Origin: JANQLU01 sp964434955
GTDB taxonomy: Bacteria > Planctomycetota > Planctomycetia > Pirellulales > Pirellulaceae
Length of the DNA: 26,279 bases
Direction: 5' to 3'
Assembly: GCA_964434955.1 (NCBI GenBank)
Contig: CAYSXI010000063.1
Span: 1-26,279, forward strand
Part shown: in pieces, positions 15,768-24,194 of the stretch
Numbering within the stretch: the stretch's first letter is position 1
Layout of the letters: each line of letters opens with the position of its first letter
Position numbers and translations under genes: made by a program
Notes under the pieces: model-generated
Told to the model about the DNA's origin: nothing
Database searches by the model: none
Seen by the model: the letters and a program-made list of their open reading frames with translations, nothing else

Positions 15768-17054
15768 TTAGGATTTGCTGGCCTTTAATAGGGCGTATTT
15801 CTTTTTGCCTTTGCGAAGCACAACCATCGATTCGCCGATAAGGTCGTCCCGCTTGATTGTCGCGGCGTCGGACTCAACCTTTTGATTGTTGATGTAGTAA
15901 CCGCCCTGCTTGATTCCTCGACGAACTTCGCCCTTGCTATCACCCAACTGGCAGCGTTGGAATGCGTCGACGACGGAAAGGCCTTCCCCGTCAAACTCGG
16001 CTCGTTCAAAGGTTTCTCCCGGAACGTCGTCGTAAATGTTGGAGAGTTGTTCGGATGACACATTCTCCAAATTCACTTTGAACAGGAACTCGGTCGCGGT
16101 TGTCGCTCGATTCAAGCCATCGGTTGCATGGACAAGTTGAGTCATGTGCTCAGCAAGCTTTTTCTGACTGGCTCGCAAATGGGGTTCGCTTTCCCGCGAC
16201 TGGTCGAGTGCCTCAATTTCTTCTCGATCTAGCTCGGTTAAGAACCGCAAGCATTTTCCGGCGTCTTCGTCGGCAACATTGATCCAGTACTGGTAAAACT
16301 CGTAGGGACTGGTTTTATTGCTATCAAGCCAAACCGTTCCCGATTCTGTTTTGCCCATTTTCGTGCCATCCGCTTTGGTCAGCAACGGACAGGTCAATCC
16401 AAAAACCTTGGCCGAATGCATTCGTCGCGAGAGCTCCACACCCGCAGTAATGTTGCCCCACTGGTCGCGACCACCAACTTGCAGCTCACAATGATGTGCT
16501 TGTTGGAGGTGAGCAAAGTCAAATGCCTGCAAAAGCATGTAGCTGAACTCGGTGTAGCTCAGCCCCGATTCGCTATCGAGTCGTGACTTGACCGAGTCCT
16601 TGGTCATCATGACATTCACCGGGAAGTGTTTTCCGACGTCGCGTAGAAAGTCGATATACGAGAAGGGTTGCGTCCAATCCAGGTTGTTGACAAGCAACGC
16701 GCTGGTCTCGCCGCAATCAAAGTCCAGGAAAGCGCGCATTTGCTTTTCGATTCCCGCAAGATTCTTTTCTAACGCCTCAACGGTTTGCAGATTTCGTTCC
16801 GCGCTTTTCCCGCTTGGGTCGCCAATCATCCCGGTCGCACCGCCAGCGACCGCGATCGGTTTGTGTCCCGCCTTTTGAAATCGCCTCAGCAGGAGCAGGG
16901 GCATCAAGCTACCGATGTGCAGGCTATCAGCGGTCGGGTCGAAACCGGCATAAAGCGTTCGGGGCTTCTCCAAAAGCCAATTCGCCAAGTTTTCGTCGTC
17001 GGTCGTCTGGTAAACCAGGCCTCGCCATTTCAAGTCGGCAATGATGTCCTGCAT
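15768..17054 (-). CDS. tyrS: Tyrosyl-tRNA synthetase
   Basis: This 428-residue protein charges tRNA-Tyr with tyrosine using ATP. I start it at the ATG at 17054 (MQDIIADLKWRGLVYQTTDD), the normal family start; the open frame extends 15 codons upstream. The class I catalytic domain has YAGFDPTADSLHIGSL with the HIGH-type motif HIGS at 46-49, the tyrosine-site segment LQVGGRDQWGNI (191-202) and the KMSKS-type loop KMGKT (232-236). The C-terminal 70 residues form an S4 RNA-binding domain (VRRGIKQGGYYINNQKVESD, ending in a Lys-rich tail). The length matches the bacterial TyrS-long class. It is divergent from the ABC transporter operon across about 200 bp. I see no T-box-like leader. Confidence 0.96.
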   Translation of the reverse strand: MQDIIADLKWRGLVYQTTDDENLANWLLEKPRTLYAGFDPTADSLHIGSLMPLLLLRRFQKAGHKPIAVAGGATGMIGDPSGKSAERNLQTVEALEKNLAGIEKQMRAFLDFDCGETSALLVNNLDWTQPFSYIDFLRDVGKHFPVNVMMTKDSVKSRLDSESGLSYTEFSYMLLQAFDFAHLQQAHHCELQVGGRDQWGNITAGVELSRRMHSAKVFGLTCPLLTKADGTKMGKTESGTVWLDSNKTSPYEFYQYWINVADEDAGKCLRFLTELDREEIEALDQSRESEPHLRASQKKLAEHMTQLVHATDGLNRATTATEFLFKVNLENVSSEQLSNIYDDVPGETFERAEFDGEGLSVVDAFQRCQLGDSKGEVRRGIKQGGYYINNQKVESDAATIKRDDLIGESMVVLRKGKKKYALLKASKS

Positions 17055-17210
17055 GATTATCTCGTACGTTGCTTGCGGGTTTTGCCAAGATTTTAACAAT
17101 CTCGATCCGGCTCACGAAGGTGAGGGGGAGGAAGCGATTTCCCCGCCATGAGCTGGCGTCGCGACCATGGGGGAAGAGGCAGCCGGGTCCGTGGTGAAGA
17201 AAAGGGCATT

Positions 17211-17219
17211 TGCTAGAAT
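17211..17219 (+). promoter_or_regulatory. Candidate extended -10 promoter of the ABC transporter operon
   Basis: TGCTAGAAT is an extended -10 (TGn followed by TAGAAT, five of six to TATAAT), with no good -35. It predicts a start near 17226, about 30 nt before the TTG start of the first permease. Confidence 0.4.
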
Positions 17220-17255
17220 CAATCATCTCCACGAGCCCAAAGAATCAGAGATCGA

Positions 17256-18251
17256 TTGACCTTGCCGGATCCCCAACGAACGAAACTTCGATCATCCGGA
17301 TTGTTTACCGGGGCCCTTTTCGCGTCGCCCTGGCTGTTGGGTTTTGTTTTGTTGGTGCTTTTCCCTTTCGCGGCTTCGTTGTATTGGAGTTTTTGCCAAT
17401 ACGACATGGTGAACCCGCCCAAGTTCGTCGGTTTGGCCAACTACGAGCGGCTTTTTGACGAGTTTGCCTCAGGCGAGGGAGTTGGAAAGGCCGTTTTCAA
17501 TACCTTTTACTATTCGATTCTTTCGGTGCCCCTGTCCATTGCCGTGGGACTCGTCCTCGCCAAGTTTCTTTCCTGGAACGTTCGCGGGCAGGCCATCTAT
17601 CGCACGATTTTTTTTCTGCCGTCAATCATTCCCATCGTTGCGGCGAGCATTCTTTGGGTTTGGCTGCTGGATCCGCAGGACGGGCTCATCAATTATCTAC
17701 TCTCCTTCGTCGGTATGGGCGAACAGAATTGGCTCAAGCAAGGCAGAGAAGCCATATCCGGCGAAACGGTCACCGTGTTGGGCGACTCAATTCGCAGCGG
17801 TTCGCCGTTGCGGATTTTTGGTTCAAAAGACGCCATGGTTTTGATTGCCGTTTGGAGCGTCGGGAACTGGATCGTGATCTACCTGGCCGCAATGGGAGAC
17901 GTTCCAAAACCGTTGTACGAGTCCGCCGAGATTGATGGATTTAACGGATTGCGAAAGTTTTGGCACATTACGCTGCCGATGCTTTCGCCCGTCATATTTT
18001 TCAATCTTGTCATGGGGTTGATTCGTAGCGTCCAGGCATTCACCTCGTTCTATATCATTTCGGAAGGGACCGGATCTCCAAATGAATCCATGTTGGTGCT
18101 TTCATTGCATCTCTTCTTGAGCGCCTTTTCCGATCTCGATATGGGCTACGCATCGGCGATTGCCTGGGTGTTGTTTCTTGTGCTGGTGGTAAGCACCCTG
18201 GCCCTGTTTCGAACGTCCAAACACTGGGTTCATTACCGGGGGGCGACGTAA
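17256..18251 (+). CDS. Sugar-type ABC transporter permease, MalF/UgpA-like
   Basis: This 331-residue inner-membrane protein has about six hydrophobic segments, the first at 15-45 (FTGALFASPWLLGFVLLVLF). The EAA loop that contacts the ATPase is ESAEIDGFNGLRKFWHITLP (222-241). These features place it in the CUT1 carbohydrate-importer permease family. An extra polar segment of about 35 residues (155-190) sits between two membrane segments and would face the periplasm. The start is a TTG at 17256, preceded by AGAGA. The stop TAA overlaps the next ATG (TAATG, 18249-18253), so translation is coupled to the binding protein. The substrate cannot be read from sequence; sugars, polyols or glycerol-phosphate-like compounds are possible. 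Confidence 0.9.
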   Translation: MTLPDPQRTKLRSSGLFTGALFASPWLLGFVLLVLFPFAASLYWSFCQYDMVNPPKFVGLANYERLFDEFASGEGVGKAVFNTFYYSILSVPLSIAVGLVLAKFLSWNVRGQAIYRTIFFLPSIIPIVAASILWVWLLDPQDGLINYLLSFVGMGEQNWLKQGREAISGETVTVLGDSIRSGSPLRIFGSKDAMVLIAVWSVGNWIVIYLAAMGDVPKPLYESAEIDGFNGLRKFWHITLPMLSPVIFFNLVMGLIRSVQAFTSFYIISEGTGSPNESMLVLSLHLFLSAFSDLDMGYASAIAWVLFLVLVVSTLALFRTSKHWVHYRGAT

Positions 18252-19627
18252 TGCGGGCAACGAAATTCTTGATGGGTGTCATCGCTTTGTTTTGCCTGAT
18301 GATGTGCGGAAGCTGTCAGCGGTCTTCCGTCACGGAGGACGGCTTGCGCAAAGGCCGCGAAGAAGTGGTCTTCTGGCATTTTTGGGGTGGCAAGGATGGT
18401 GAAGTGGTTGATGAAGTCGTCGACGCCTTCAATCGCTCGCAGGATCGCTACTTTGTCCGGGCAATTGCCATGCCGGGAAACAATCTTGATACCAAGCTGT
18501 TCTTATCCATCGCTGGAGGAGACCCGCCGGACCTCGTCAATCAGGATGATCCGATTGTTGCCGATTGGGCTCACCGGGGAATCATTGAGGCCTTTGATTC
18601 GTTCGTGGAGGCAGACGAGTTAAAGGCGGCCAAGACACAAATGCTGCCCGCGGCGAATCGGTTGGGCGAGTATGATTCCCGGACCTATGCGATTGCCAAT
18701 GGCCTGGACATACGCGCGTTGCTCTACAACAAAACGTTTCTTGATTCCGAGGGCTATCAAGTGCCCGAAACGCTCGAGGAATTTAACGCGATTTGTGAAA
18801 AGATTTCCGCGCCCGGAAACGAAGCGCGGGAACGCTACGCCTATTTGCCCGACTCGCGGCGGTTGTGGAGTTGGGCCTACGTATTCGGCGGAAAGTTTAT
18901 CGATGATCAGTCAGGCGAAGCTGAGCTGTCGGGAGACGCCGTCCTCGCCGCCGCAAGATGGATGCAGAGTTTTGGAGACAAGTATGGTTCCGACAACGTG
19001 GCGGCTTTTCGGCAAGGCGATCAATCGCTTCCGGGGAAGACGTTTCCGCTACTTCCGATCAACGACGAAGACGCATACGGTCGGTATGTCTTTATTCTTG
19101 CCGGACAGTGGAATACGCGCGACGTAGGCGAGTTTCAAAAGGCGCGAAAGAAAAAAGGTATCCCCTTTCCCGAGTTTGGAGTTTGCCCCCTGCCCTACCC
19201 TTCTGGTGGTCGCCCGAATGCCGGCTGGGTCAATGGAAACGTGTTTGTTGTACCCAAAGGTGCCGCAAATAAGCCGGGTGCCTGGGAGTTCGTCAAGTTC
19301 TGGATTGGAATTGAAAATGCAAAAGCGGCAGCGAAAACCTGTGCGGCCGGAGGGTGGATCCCTGTCACGACGAACGTTTTGGAGACAAGGGAGTTCCAAA
19401 CTCATTTGAAGTCAAATCCGCTTTTTGGGCGTTACGTGGAGTTGGCACAAAGTGAAAACCAGTTCACCTATCCGCTGGTTCCTGCGGCACCATTCTTTGT
19501 GCGGACATTGAATGCCGTGAACGAATCCTTGATGGCGGATCCACAAAAGGACGTTGAGGAAGAGTTGGCCAAAGCCGAACGCAAAATTCGTCGCCAGCTA
19601 AAACAAGTCAGGGAGCAGTATCAATGA
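18251..19627 (+). CDS. ABC transporter solute-binding lipoprotein (family 1)
   Basis: This 458-residue protein starts at the ATG overlapping the upstream stop. Residues 1-22 form a lipoprotein signal ending in MMCGSC, with C22 the probable lipidated cysteine; the -3 position is unusual. The mature part reads like family 1 extracellular binding proteins: EEVVFWHFWGGKDGEVVDEV (first lobe strand and helix), FVRAIAMPGNN, LSIAGGDPPDLVNQDDPIVADWA (the family's GxxPDlv segment), DIRALLYNKTFLDSEGYQVP and the second-lobe GGRPNAGWVNGNVFVVPKGA. It would capture the substrate outside the inner membrane and deliver it to the two flanking permeases. Its stop overlaps the next start (ATGA at 19624-19627). 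The ligand is unknown. Confidence 0.92.
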   Translation: MRATKFLMGVIALFCLMMCGSCQRSSVTEDGLRKGREEVVFWHFWGGKDGEVVDEVVDAFNRSQDRYFVRAIAMPGNNLDTKLFLSIAGGDPPDLVNQDDPIVADWAHRGIIEAFDSFVEADELKAAKTQMLPAANRLGEYDSRTYAIANGLDIRALLYNKTFLDSEGYQVPETLEEFNAICEKISAPGNEARERYAYLPDSRRLWSWAYVFGGKFIDDQSGEAELSGDAVLAAARWMQSFGDKYGSDNVAAFRQGDQSLPGKTFPLLPINDEDAYGRYVFILAGQWNTRDVGEFQKARKKKGIPFPEFGVCPLPYPSGGRPNAGWVNGNVFVVPKGAANKPGAWEFVKFWIGIENAKAAAKTCAAGGWIPVTTNVLETREFQTHLKSNPLFGRYVELAQSENQFTYPLVPAAPFFVRTLNAVNESLMADPQKDVEEELAKAERKIRRQLKQVREQYQ

Positions 19628-20442
19628 ATCGCTCGAAGCCCTGGCGACACCTTGTACTTTTTCCACTTGCGTGTGTGTTCGCGCTTCCGATGATTCTTTT
19701 GCTGAGTGGTTCACTCAAAACCAACGAGCAGTTGTCTCGCAATCCGCATGCAGTTGTTCCAGCAGAGCCGACCGTCGAAAACTATTCGGAAGCCACCAGG
19801 GCAATGCCGATAGGCCGTTACTTTTACAACTCGCTGGTTCTCTGTTTCGGCTGCGTGATCGGGACGACGTTTTCTTGTAGCTTGATTGCTTATTCACTTG
19901 CTCGAATCAAATGGGGAGGACGGAAATGGGTTTGGACCAGCGTCATCATGTCGTTATTGATTCCATGGCATGTCACGATGATTCCCCGGTTCATGCTGCT
20001 GTCGCAAGCCGGGCTTTATAATTCACTTTGGGCCATCATCCTGCCAACGTTTCTGGGTGACGCGTTTTACATTTTTCTATTGCGGCAGTTTTTTCTGACT
20101 TTACCGGACGACCTGTTCGAAGCTGGGCAGATTGATGGAATGAATCACTGGCAGCAGTTTTGTCGAATTGCGGTCCCGCTTTCCGTTCCCGCACTCGTTA
20201 CGGTCGCGTTGTTCAAATTCATCGAGGTTTGGAATGACTTTGGAAGTCCGCTGCTCTACTTGAATGATCCGGACAAATTTCCATTGGCCTACGGATTGGA
20301 GCGATTCGTCAGTTCCTACGCGGATCAGACCAATTTGCTGCTGGCAGCGGCCGTGCTATTTACAATCCCCATTGTTATTTTATTCTTTTTGGCTCAGCGC
20401 ACGTTTATTCAAGGTATCTCAACGACGGGCATCAAGGGATGA
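19624..20442 (+). CDS. Sugar-type ABC transporter permease, MalG/UgpE-like
   Basis: This 272-residue inner-membrane protein has six predicted membrane segments and the EAA loop EAGQIDGMNHWQQFCRIAVP (166-185). The N-terminal segment LVLFPLACVFALPMILLLSG followed by a periplasmic PTVENYSEA stretch is typical of the MalG-type partner in CUT1 carbohydrate importers. It overlaps both neighbours by 4 bp (ATGA at 19624 and 20439), so the whole operon is translationally coupled. The permease-binding protein-permease order is less usual than binding protein first. No ATPase gene is present in the window, so an ATPase encoded elsewhere must power it. Confidence 0.92.
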   Translation: MNRSKPWRHLVLFPLACVFALPMILLLSGSLKTNEQLSRNPHAVVPAEPTVENYSEATRAMPIGRYFYNSLVLCFGCVIGTTFSCSLIAYSLARIKWGGRKWVWTSVIMSLLIPWHVTMIPRFMLLSQAGLYNSLWAIILPTFLGDAFYIFLLRQFFLTLPDDLFEAGQIDGMNHWQQFCRIAVPLSVPALVTVALFKFIEVWNDFGSPLLYLNDPDKFPLAYGLERFVSSYADQTNLLLAAAVLFTIPIVILFFLAQRTFIQGISTTGIKG

Positions 20443-22058
20443 GTTCACAATACGATACGGTCATTATTGGTGCTGGCCACAACGGTCTCGTTGCCGCCGC
20501 TTACTTGGCTAAGGCCGGACGAAAAGTTTGTGTCGTTGAACGGCGCGAGTTGATTGGCGGGTGCAGCGTTTCCGAACCTCTTTGGCCAGGCTATAAGGTT
20601 TCGACAGCATCCTACGTGATCAGTTTGTTTCTTCCCGAGATTATTCGTGATCTCAAGCTCAAGGAAAACGGACTCAAGATCCTGCCCAGGAATCCGTCTT
20701 CGTTTACACCCTGCGAAGACGGACGTTATTTGATCCTTGGTCCGGAAGAACACTCCAACAAAAAAGAGATTGCCAAGTTCAGTGAAAAGGACGCGGAGGC
20801 ATTTTCGAAATACGAAGCCATGTTGGAACGCGTCGCCGAAGTGATTGAGCCGATGTTGTCCGAGGCATCGCCCGATCCTTTGCCACTACCAAAGAGTTGG
20901 CGAAAGATTTCCGTGTTCAAACGGATGCGCGACGGGAAGAAGCTTTGGCGACTTCACAAGAGCTTGCAGAAACTTGGCGCTGACATACCAGAAGCGATCG
21001 AGCTCTTGACGGGTCCGGCTCGTCCGATTCTCGAGCGTTGGTTTGAATCCGAAACGCTGAAAGCGACACTGGCGACGGACGCCGTGATTGGCGCTTTTTC
21101 ATCCATCTCGGCGCCCGGAACCGCTTATGTTTTGCTACACCACGTGATGGGAACGGCCGGCGGAGCCCGAGGAATCTGGGGTTACGTGGAGGGCGGCATG
21201 GGAGCTTTGGCAGACAGTATCGCCAAGACGGCGATCGACCTCGGTGTTGAAATTCGAACGGAATGTGAAGTTCAATCGATCAACATCGAAGATGGCCAGA
21301 CTCGCGGAATCACTTTGGCCGATGGGACCGAAATCGGTGCGCGAACCGTTGCGTCCAGCGTCGACGCCAATTTGACTTTTCTCAAATTCATCGGCGAAGA
21401 ACATTTGCCAGAGGATTTTCGCCGCGCGATTTCAAACATCGATTACAGCAGCGCCACCGCCAAGATCAACCTCGCGCTCGGGGAGGTTCCCAAATTCAGC
21501 TGTTATCCTTGCGATGATGTCGCTCCATGTCACATGGGAACCATGCATATTGGTGAAACCATGGATTGGATTGAGGAGGCCTATGATGATGCCAAATACG
21601 GTCGTCCGAGCAAAAAACCGATTCTCGAACTGACAATGCCCACCAGCGTTGACAAGACGATTTCTCCCAAAGGGAAACATATTCTTTCGATGTTTGTACA
21701 GTTTGCTCCCTACCAATTGCGGGAGGGGAATTGGGACGACCTGAAGGAGTCGTTTGCCGACCGCTGCGTTGAACTGCTTGGGCAATACGCACCCAATGTT
21801 CCCGATGCGATCGAACATCGACAAGTTCTCAGTCCTCTCGATCTGGAACGGGTCTATGGTTTGACCGGCGGGAATATTTTTCAAGGCGCCATGAACTTGA
21901 ATCAGTTGATGCTAATGCGTCCGATCCCTGGATGGGCCGACCACCGAACGCCCGTCGACGGACTTTATCTTTGCGGGGCCGCAAGCCATCCCGGCGGAGG
22001 AGTCATGGGTACCTGTGGTCGGAACGCCGCAATCGAGATGTTACGGGACGGAATTTAA
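20439..22058 (+). CDS. FAD-dependent oxidoreductase, PYROXD2/phytoene-dehydrogenase-like
   Basis: This 539-residue protein begins with a Rossmann dinucleotide site: DTVIIGAGHNGLVAAAYLAK, with Gly 11, 13 and 16, and E34 at the end of the second strand (VCVVERRELIGGCS). The C-terminal DGLYLCGAASHPGGGVMGTC is the second FAD-contact motif of the phytoene dehydrogenase/PYROXD2 group (COG1233). Family members desaturate or oxidise carotenoids or other hydrophobic substrates, and many have no known substrate. No CrtB or other carotenoid gene is near, so a carotenoid role is unsupported. Its start overlaps the permease stop by 4 bp, which suggests it acts on, or is regulated with, the imported compound. 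No signal peptide is visible, so it is probably cytosolic. Confidence 0.88.
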   Translation: MSSQYDTVIIGAGHNGLVAAAYLAKAGRKVCVVERRELIGGCSVSEPLWPGYKVSTASYVISLFLPEIIRDLKLKENGLKILPRNPSSFTPCEDGRYLILGPEEHSNKKEIAKFSEKDAEAFSKYEAMLERVAEVIEPMLSEASPDPLPLPKSWRKISVFKRMRDGKKLWRLHKSLQKLGADIPEAIELLTGPARPILERWFESETLKATLATDAVIGAFSSISAPGTAYVLLHHVMGTAGGARGIWGYVEGGMGALADSIAKTAIDLGVEIRTECEVQSINIEDGQTRGITLADGTEIGARTVASSVDANLTFLKFIGEEHLPEDFRRAISNIDYSSATAKINLALGEVPKFSCYPCDDVAPCHMGTMHIGETMDWIEEAYDDAKYGRPSKKPILELTMPTSVDKTISPKGKHILSMFVQFAPYQLREGNWDDLKESFADRCVELLGQYAPNVPDAIEHRQVLSPLDLERVYGLTGGNIFQGAMNLNQLMLMRPIPGWADHRTPVDGLYLCGAASHPGGGVMGTCGRNAAIEMLRDGI

Positions 22059-22181
22059 GGATTGCCAGGCCGGCTCATTTGGTCCTCTCAATGAAAGTAC
22101 CTCTCTGGCAACGCCGGTTACGCAATCAAGGCAAGATCGAATAAAATATCGCGTTTGCCAAATCCATTCTTTTACGAGCCC

Positions 22182-23957
22182 ATGTCAATCATCGTCCAAA
22201 AGTTTGGCGGAACGAGTGTCGCCGACAGCAACCGAATTCTTGCCGCAGCCCGAAAGGCCATCCGCGCCCAGCAACAAGGCCATCAAGTCGTCATGGTGGT
22301 TAGCGCCATGGGCAAAAATACGGACATGCTGGTTGGGTTGGCACACGAGATTAACGAAAAGCCGCCCGCACGCGAAATGGACATGCTGCTGTCGACAGGG
22401 GAGCAGGTCAGTGTGGCACTCATGGCCATGGCAATTGATTCTCTGGGTTACAAGGCTGTTAGTTTGACCGGAGGTCAAATCGGAATTCGAACCGATAGCA
22501 GCCATACCAAAGCCAGGATCCAATCGATCTCAACGGATCGGATGAAGAACCTCTTGAACGAGGGGAACATTGTGATCGCTGCCGGCTTTCAGGGGATCGA
22601 TGAGGACTTCAATATCACGACCTTGGGGCGCGGGGGCAGTGATACGACGGCCGTGGCGTTGGCGGCCGTACTCAATGCCGATTTATGCGAGATCTACACG
22701 GATGTCGACGGGGTTTACACGACGGACCCGCGGATCCTGCCCGAAGCTCGATTGGTTGGGCAAGTGAGCTACAACGAAATGCTGGAACTCGCGAGTCTGG
22801 GTGCCGGCGTCATGCACAGTCGAAGTATCGAATTTGCCAAAAAGTTCAATGTTCCCATTCATGTTCGCAGCAGCATGACCGATGTTCGCGGTTCGATCAT
22901 TTGGGAAACCAGCGGTTCGACCGAAGCCCCGGTGTTCGGGGCGGCGATGACTCGCGACGAGGCCCGGGTTTCGATTGCGAATTTGCCTGACGATGCGTCG
23001 GTGACCGATCAAATTTTTGCTGCGGTTGCCGAGGCGAAAGTCACCGTGGACATGATTGTCAAAAACCTCGGCAACGAAGGGCGAGTCGATCTTTCTTTTA
23101 CGGTTCCACAAAGCGACCTCGAAGCCACGCAGCAGGCCATTGATCCGATCCTGGCTTCGCACGATGCCAGAATCAAGAATATCGACAAGGATGTATCCAA
23201 AATCTCAGTGGTTGGCGATGGAATGGCCACCCAGGTTGGTGTCGCGCAGAAAATGTTCGCGTCTCTGGCCGAAGCAGAAATTGCCATCCAACTCATTACG
23301 ACCAGTGAAATCAAGATTTCGGTTCTCGTCAGTCGTGAACGCGCATTGGATGCGTTGAAACAAGTTCACTCTTCATTTGGGTTGGATCAGGTTCCCCACG
23401 TCGCCTCCCAGGAAGATCCGAGCCGGGAGCACGATATCGACGCCGTCCAAGTGGTTGATCGACTGCGCGAGGTTGGTATCGAAGGATTGGTAATCGATGA
23501 AATCTCAATTGACGAGTCGCAGGCGGCCGTCACGGTTGAGCAGGTTCCCAGCCAGGCAAAGGTCATCGCCGAGTTGTTTGATCGAATCGCTCGTGGGGGC
23601 GTGTTGGTCGATATGATTGTCGAAAGCTACGGGGATGCAAATCATTCGGACATCGCATTCACAGTCCCTGTTGACCAGTTGATGACGGCCAATGAAATTG
23701 CAAGTCAGTTCGCCCAGGAAAAAAATGCGGGGGCGGTTCGTTTGGAGGACAAGATTGCGAAGCTTTCCGTTTCCGGGATTGGGCTTCGAAGTCATACCGG
23801 TGTTGCGGTCAAATCGTTCCGAGCCTTGGCCGCCGCCAGTATTCCTCTCTTGATGATCAATACGAGCGAGATTCGGGTGAACATTGTTGTTCCCGGTGCC
23901 TTCGGGAGCGATGCCATTGAGAAGCTGCGGCAGGAGTTCTCGGCCGATATGGTTTGA
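22182..23957 (+). CDS. lysC: Aspartate kinase with four ACT domains
   Basis: This 591-residue protein phosphorylates aspartate with ATP, the first step towards lysine, threonine, methionine and diaminopimelate. I start it at ATG 22182 (MSIIVQKFGGTSVADSNR). The kinase domain (1-240) has KFGGTS at 7-12, the segment LSTGEQVS near 70 and GRGGSDTTAVALA (149-161). Residues 262-400 hold two ACT regulatory domains, and 410-591 repeat them: VTVDMIVKNLG (287) is echoed by VLVDMIVESYG (474), and LITTSEIKISVLVS (371) by LMINTSEIRVNIVV (557). The usual enzyme is about 400-450 residues with two ACT domains; the four-ACT form is known from cyanobacteria such as Synechocystis. Feedback inhibition by lysine and/or threonine is expected from the family. 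The gene lies 123 bp after the oxidoreductase. Confidence 0.95.
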   Translation: MSIIVQKFGGTSVADSNRILAAARKAIRAQQQGHQVVMVVSAMGKNTDMLVGLAHEINEKPPAREMDMLLSTGEQVSVALMAMAIDSLGYKAVSLTGGQIGIRTDSSHTKARIQSISTDRMKNLLNEGNIVIAAGFQGIDEDFNITTLGRGGSDTTAVALAAVLNADLCEIYTDVDGVYTTDPRILPEARLVGQVSYNEMLELASLGAGVMHSRSIEFAKKFNVPIHVRSSMTDVRGSIIWETSGSTEAPVFGAAMTRDEARVSIANLPDDASVTDQIFAAVAEAKVTVDMIVKNLGNEGRVDLSFTVPQSDLEATQQAIDPILASHDARIKNIDKDVSKISVVGDGMATQVGVAQKMFASLAEAEIAIQLITTSEIKISVLVSRERALDALKQVHSSFGLDQVPHVASQEDPSREHDIDAVQVVDRLREVGIEGLVIDEISIDESQAAVTVEQVPSQAKVIAELFDRIARGGVLVDMIVESYGDANHSDIAFTVPVDQLMTANEIASQFAQEKNAGAVRLEDKIAKLSVSGIGLRSHTGVAVKSFRALAAASIPLLMINTSEIRVNIVVPGAFGSDAIEKLRQEFSADMV

Positions 23958-24067
23958 TCGATCGAGTCCCGATGATTGAGTGCACCAAAGCCGAGCGGCG
24001 AATCGCGGGCACTCCTTGCAAGCATTTACGGATCGCGACTCGTAAAAGAGGCTTCGTTAATCTGGGA

Positions 24068-24102
24068 CTCTTTGTTGCCGAGCTTTCTCTTTGTTGCCGA
24101 GC
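24068..24102. repeat. 16-bp direct repeat downstream of lysC
   Basis: CTCTTTGTTGCCGAGC occurs at 24068-24083 and again at 24087-24102, a 19-nt period, in the gap between lysC and the terminator. It may be a local slippage duplication. Confidence 0.75.
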
Positions 24103-24137
24103 ATGTGAAATATTCGAATCGAAGATCGCGATGACGC

Positions 24138-24170
24138 AAAAAAAAAGCCACCGATCAATCGGTGGCTTTT
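24138..24170. terminator. Bidirectional terminator between lysC and the PEP-CTERM gene
   Basis: AAAAGCCACCGA (24143-24154), a TCAA loop and TCGGTGGCTTTT (24159-24170) form a 12-bp stem. The A run from 24138 gives a run of nine Ts on the minus strand, a strong terminator for the convergent PEP-CTERM gene. On the plus strand the T run is only four. Confidence 0.88.
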
Positions 24171-24194
24171 GATTTCTAGTTGATTGTCTGTTGC

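Noticed and set aside
15489..15771. Overlapping short frames on both strands between tyrS and the beta-helix gene
   Set aside because: They have no ribosome-binding site or recognisable motif, and the composition resembles non-coding sequence.
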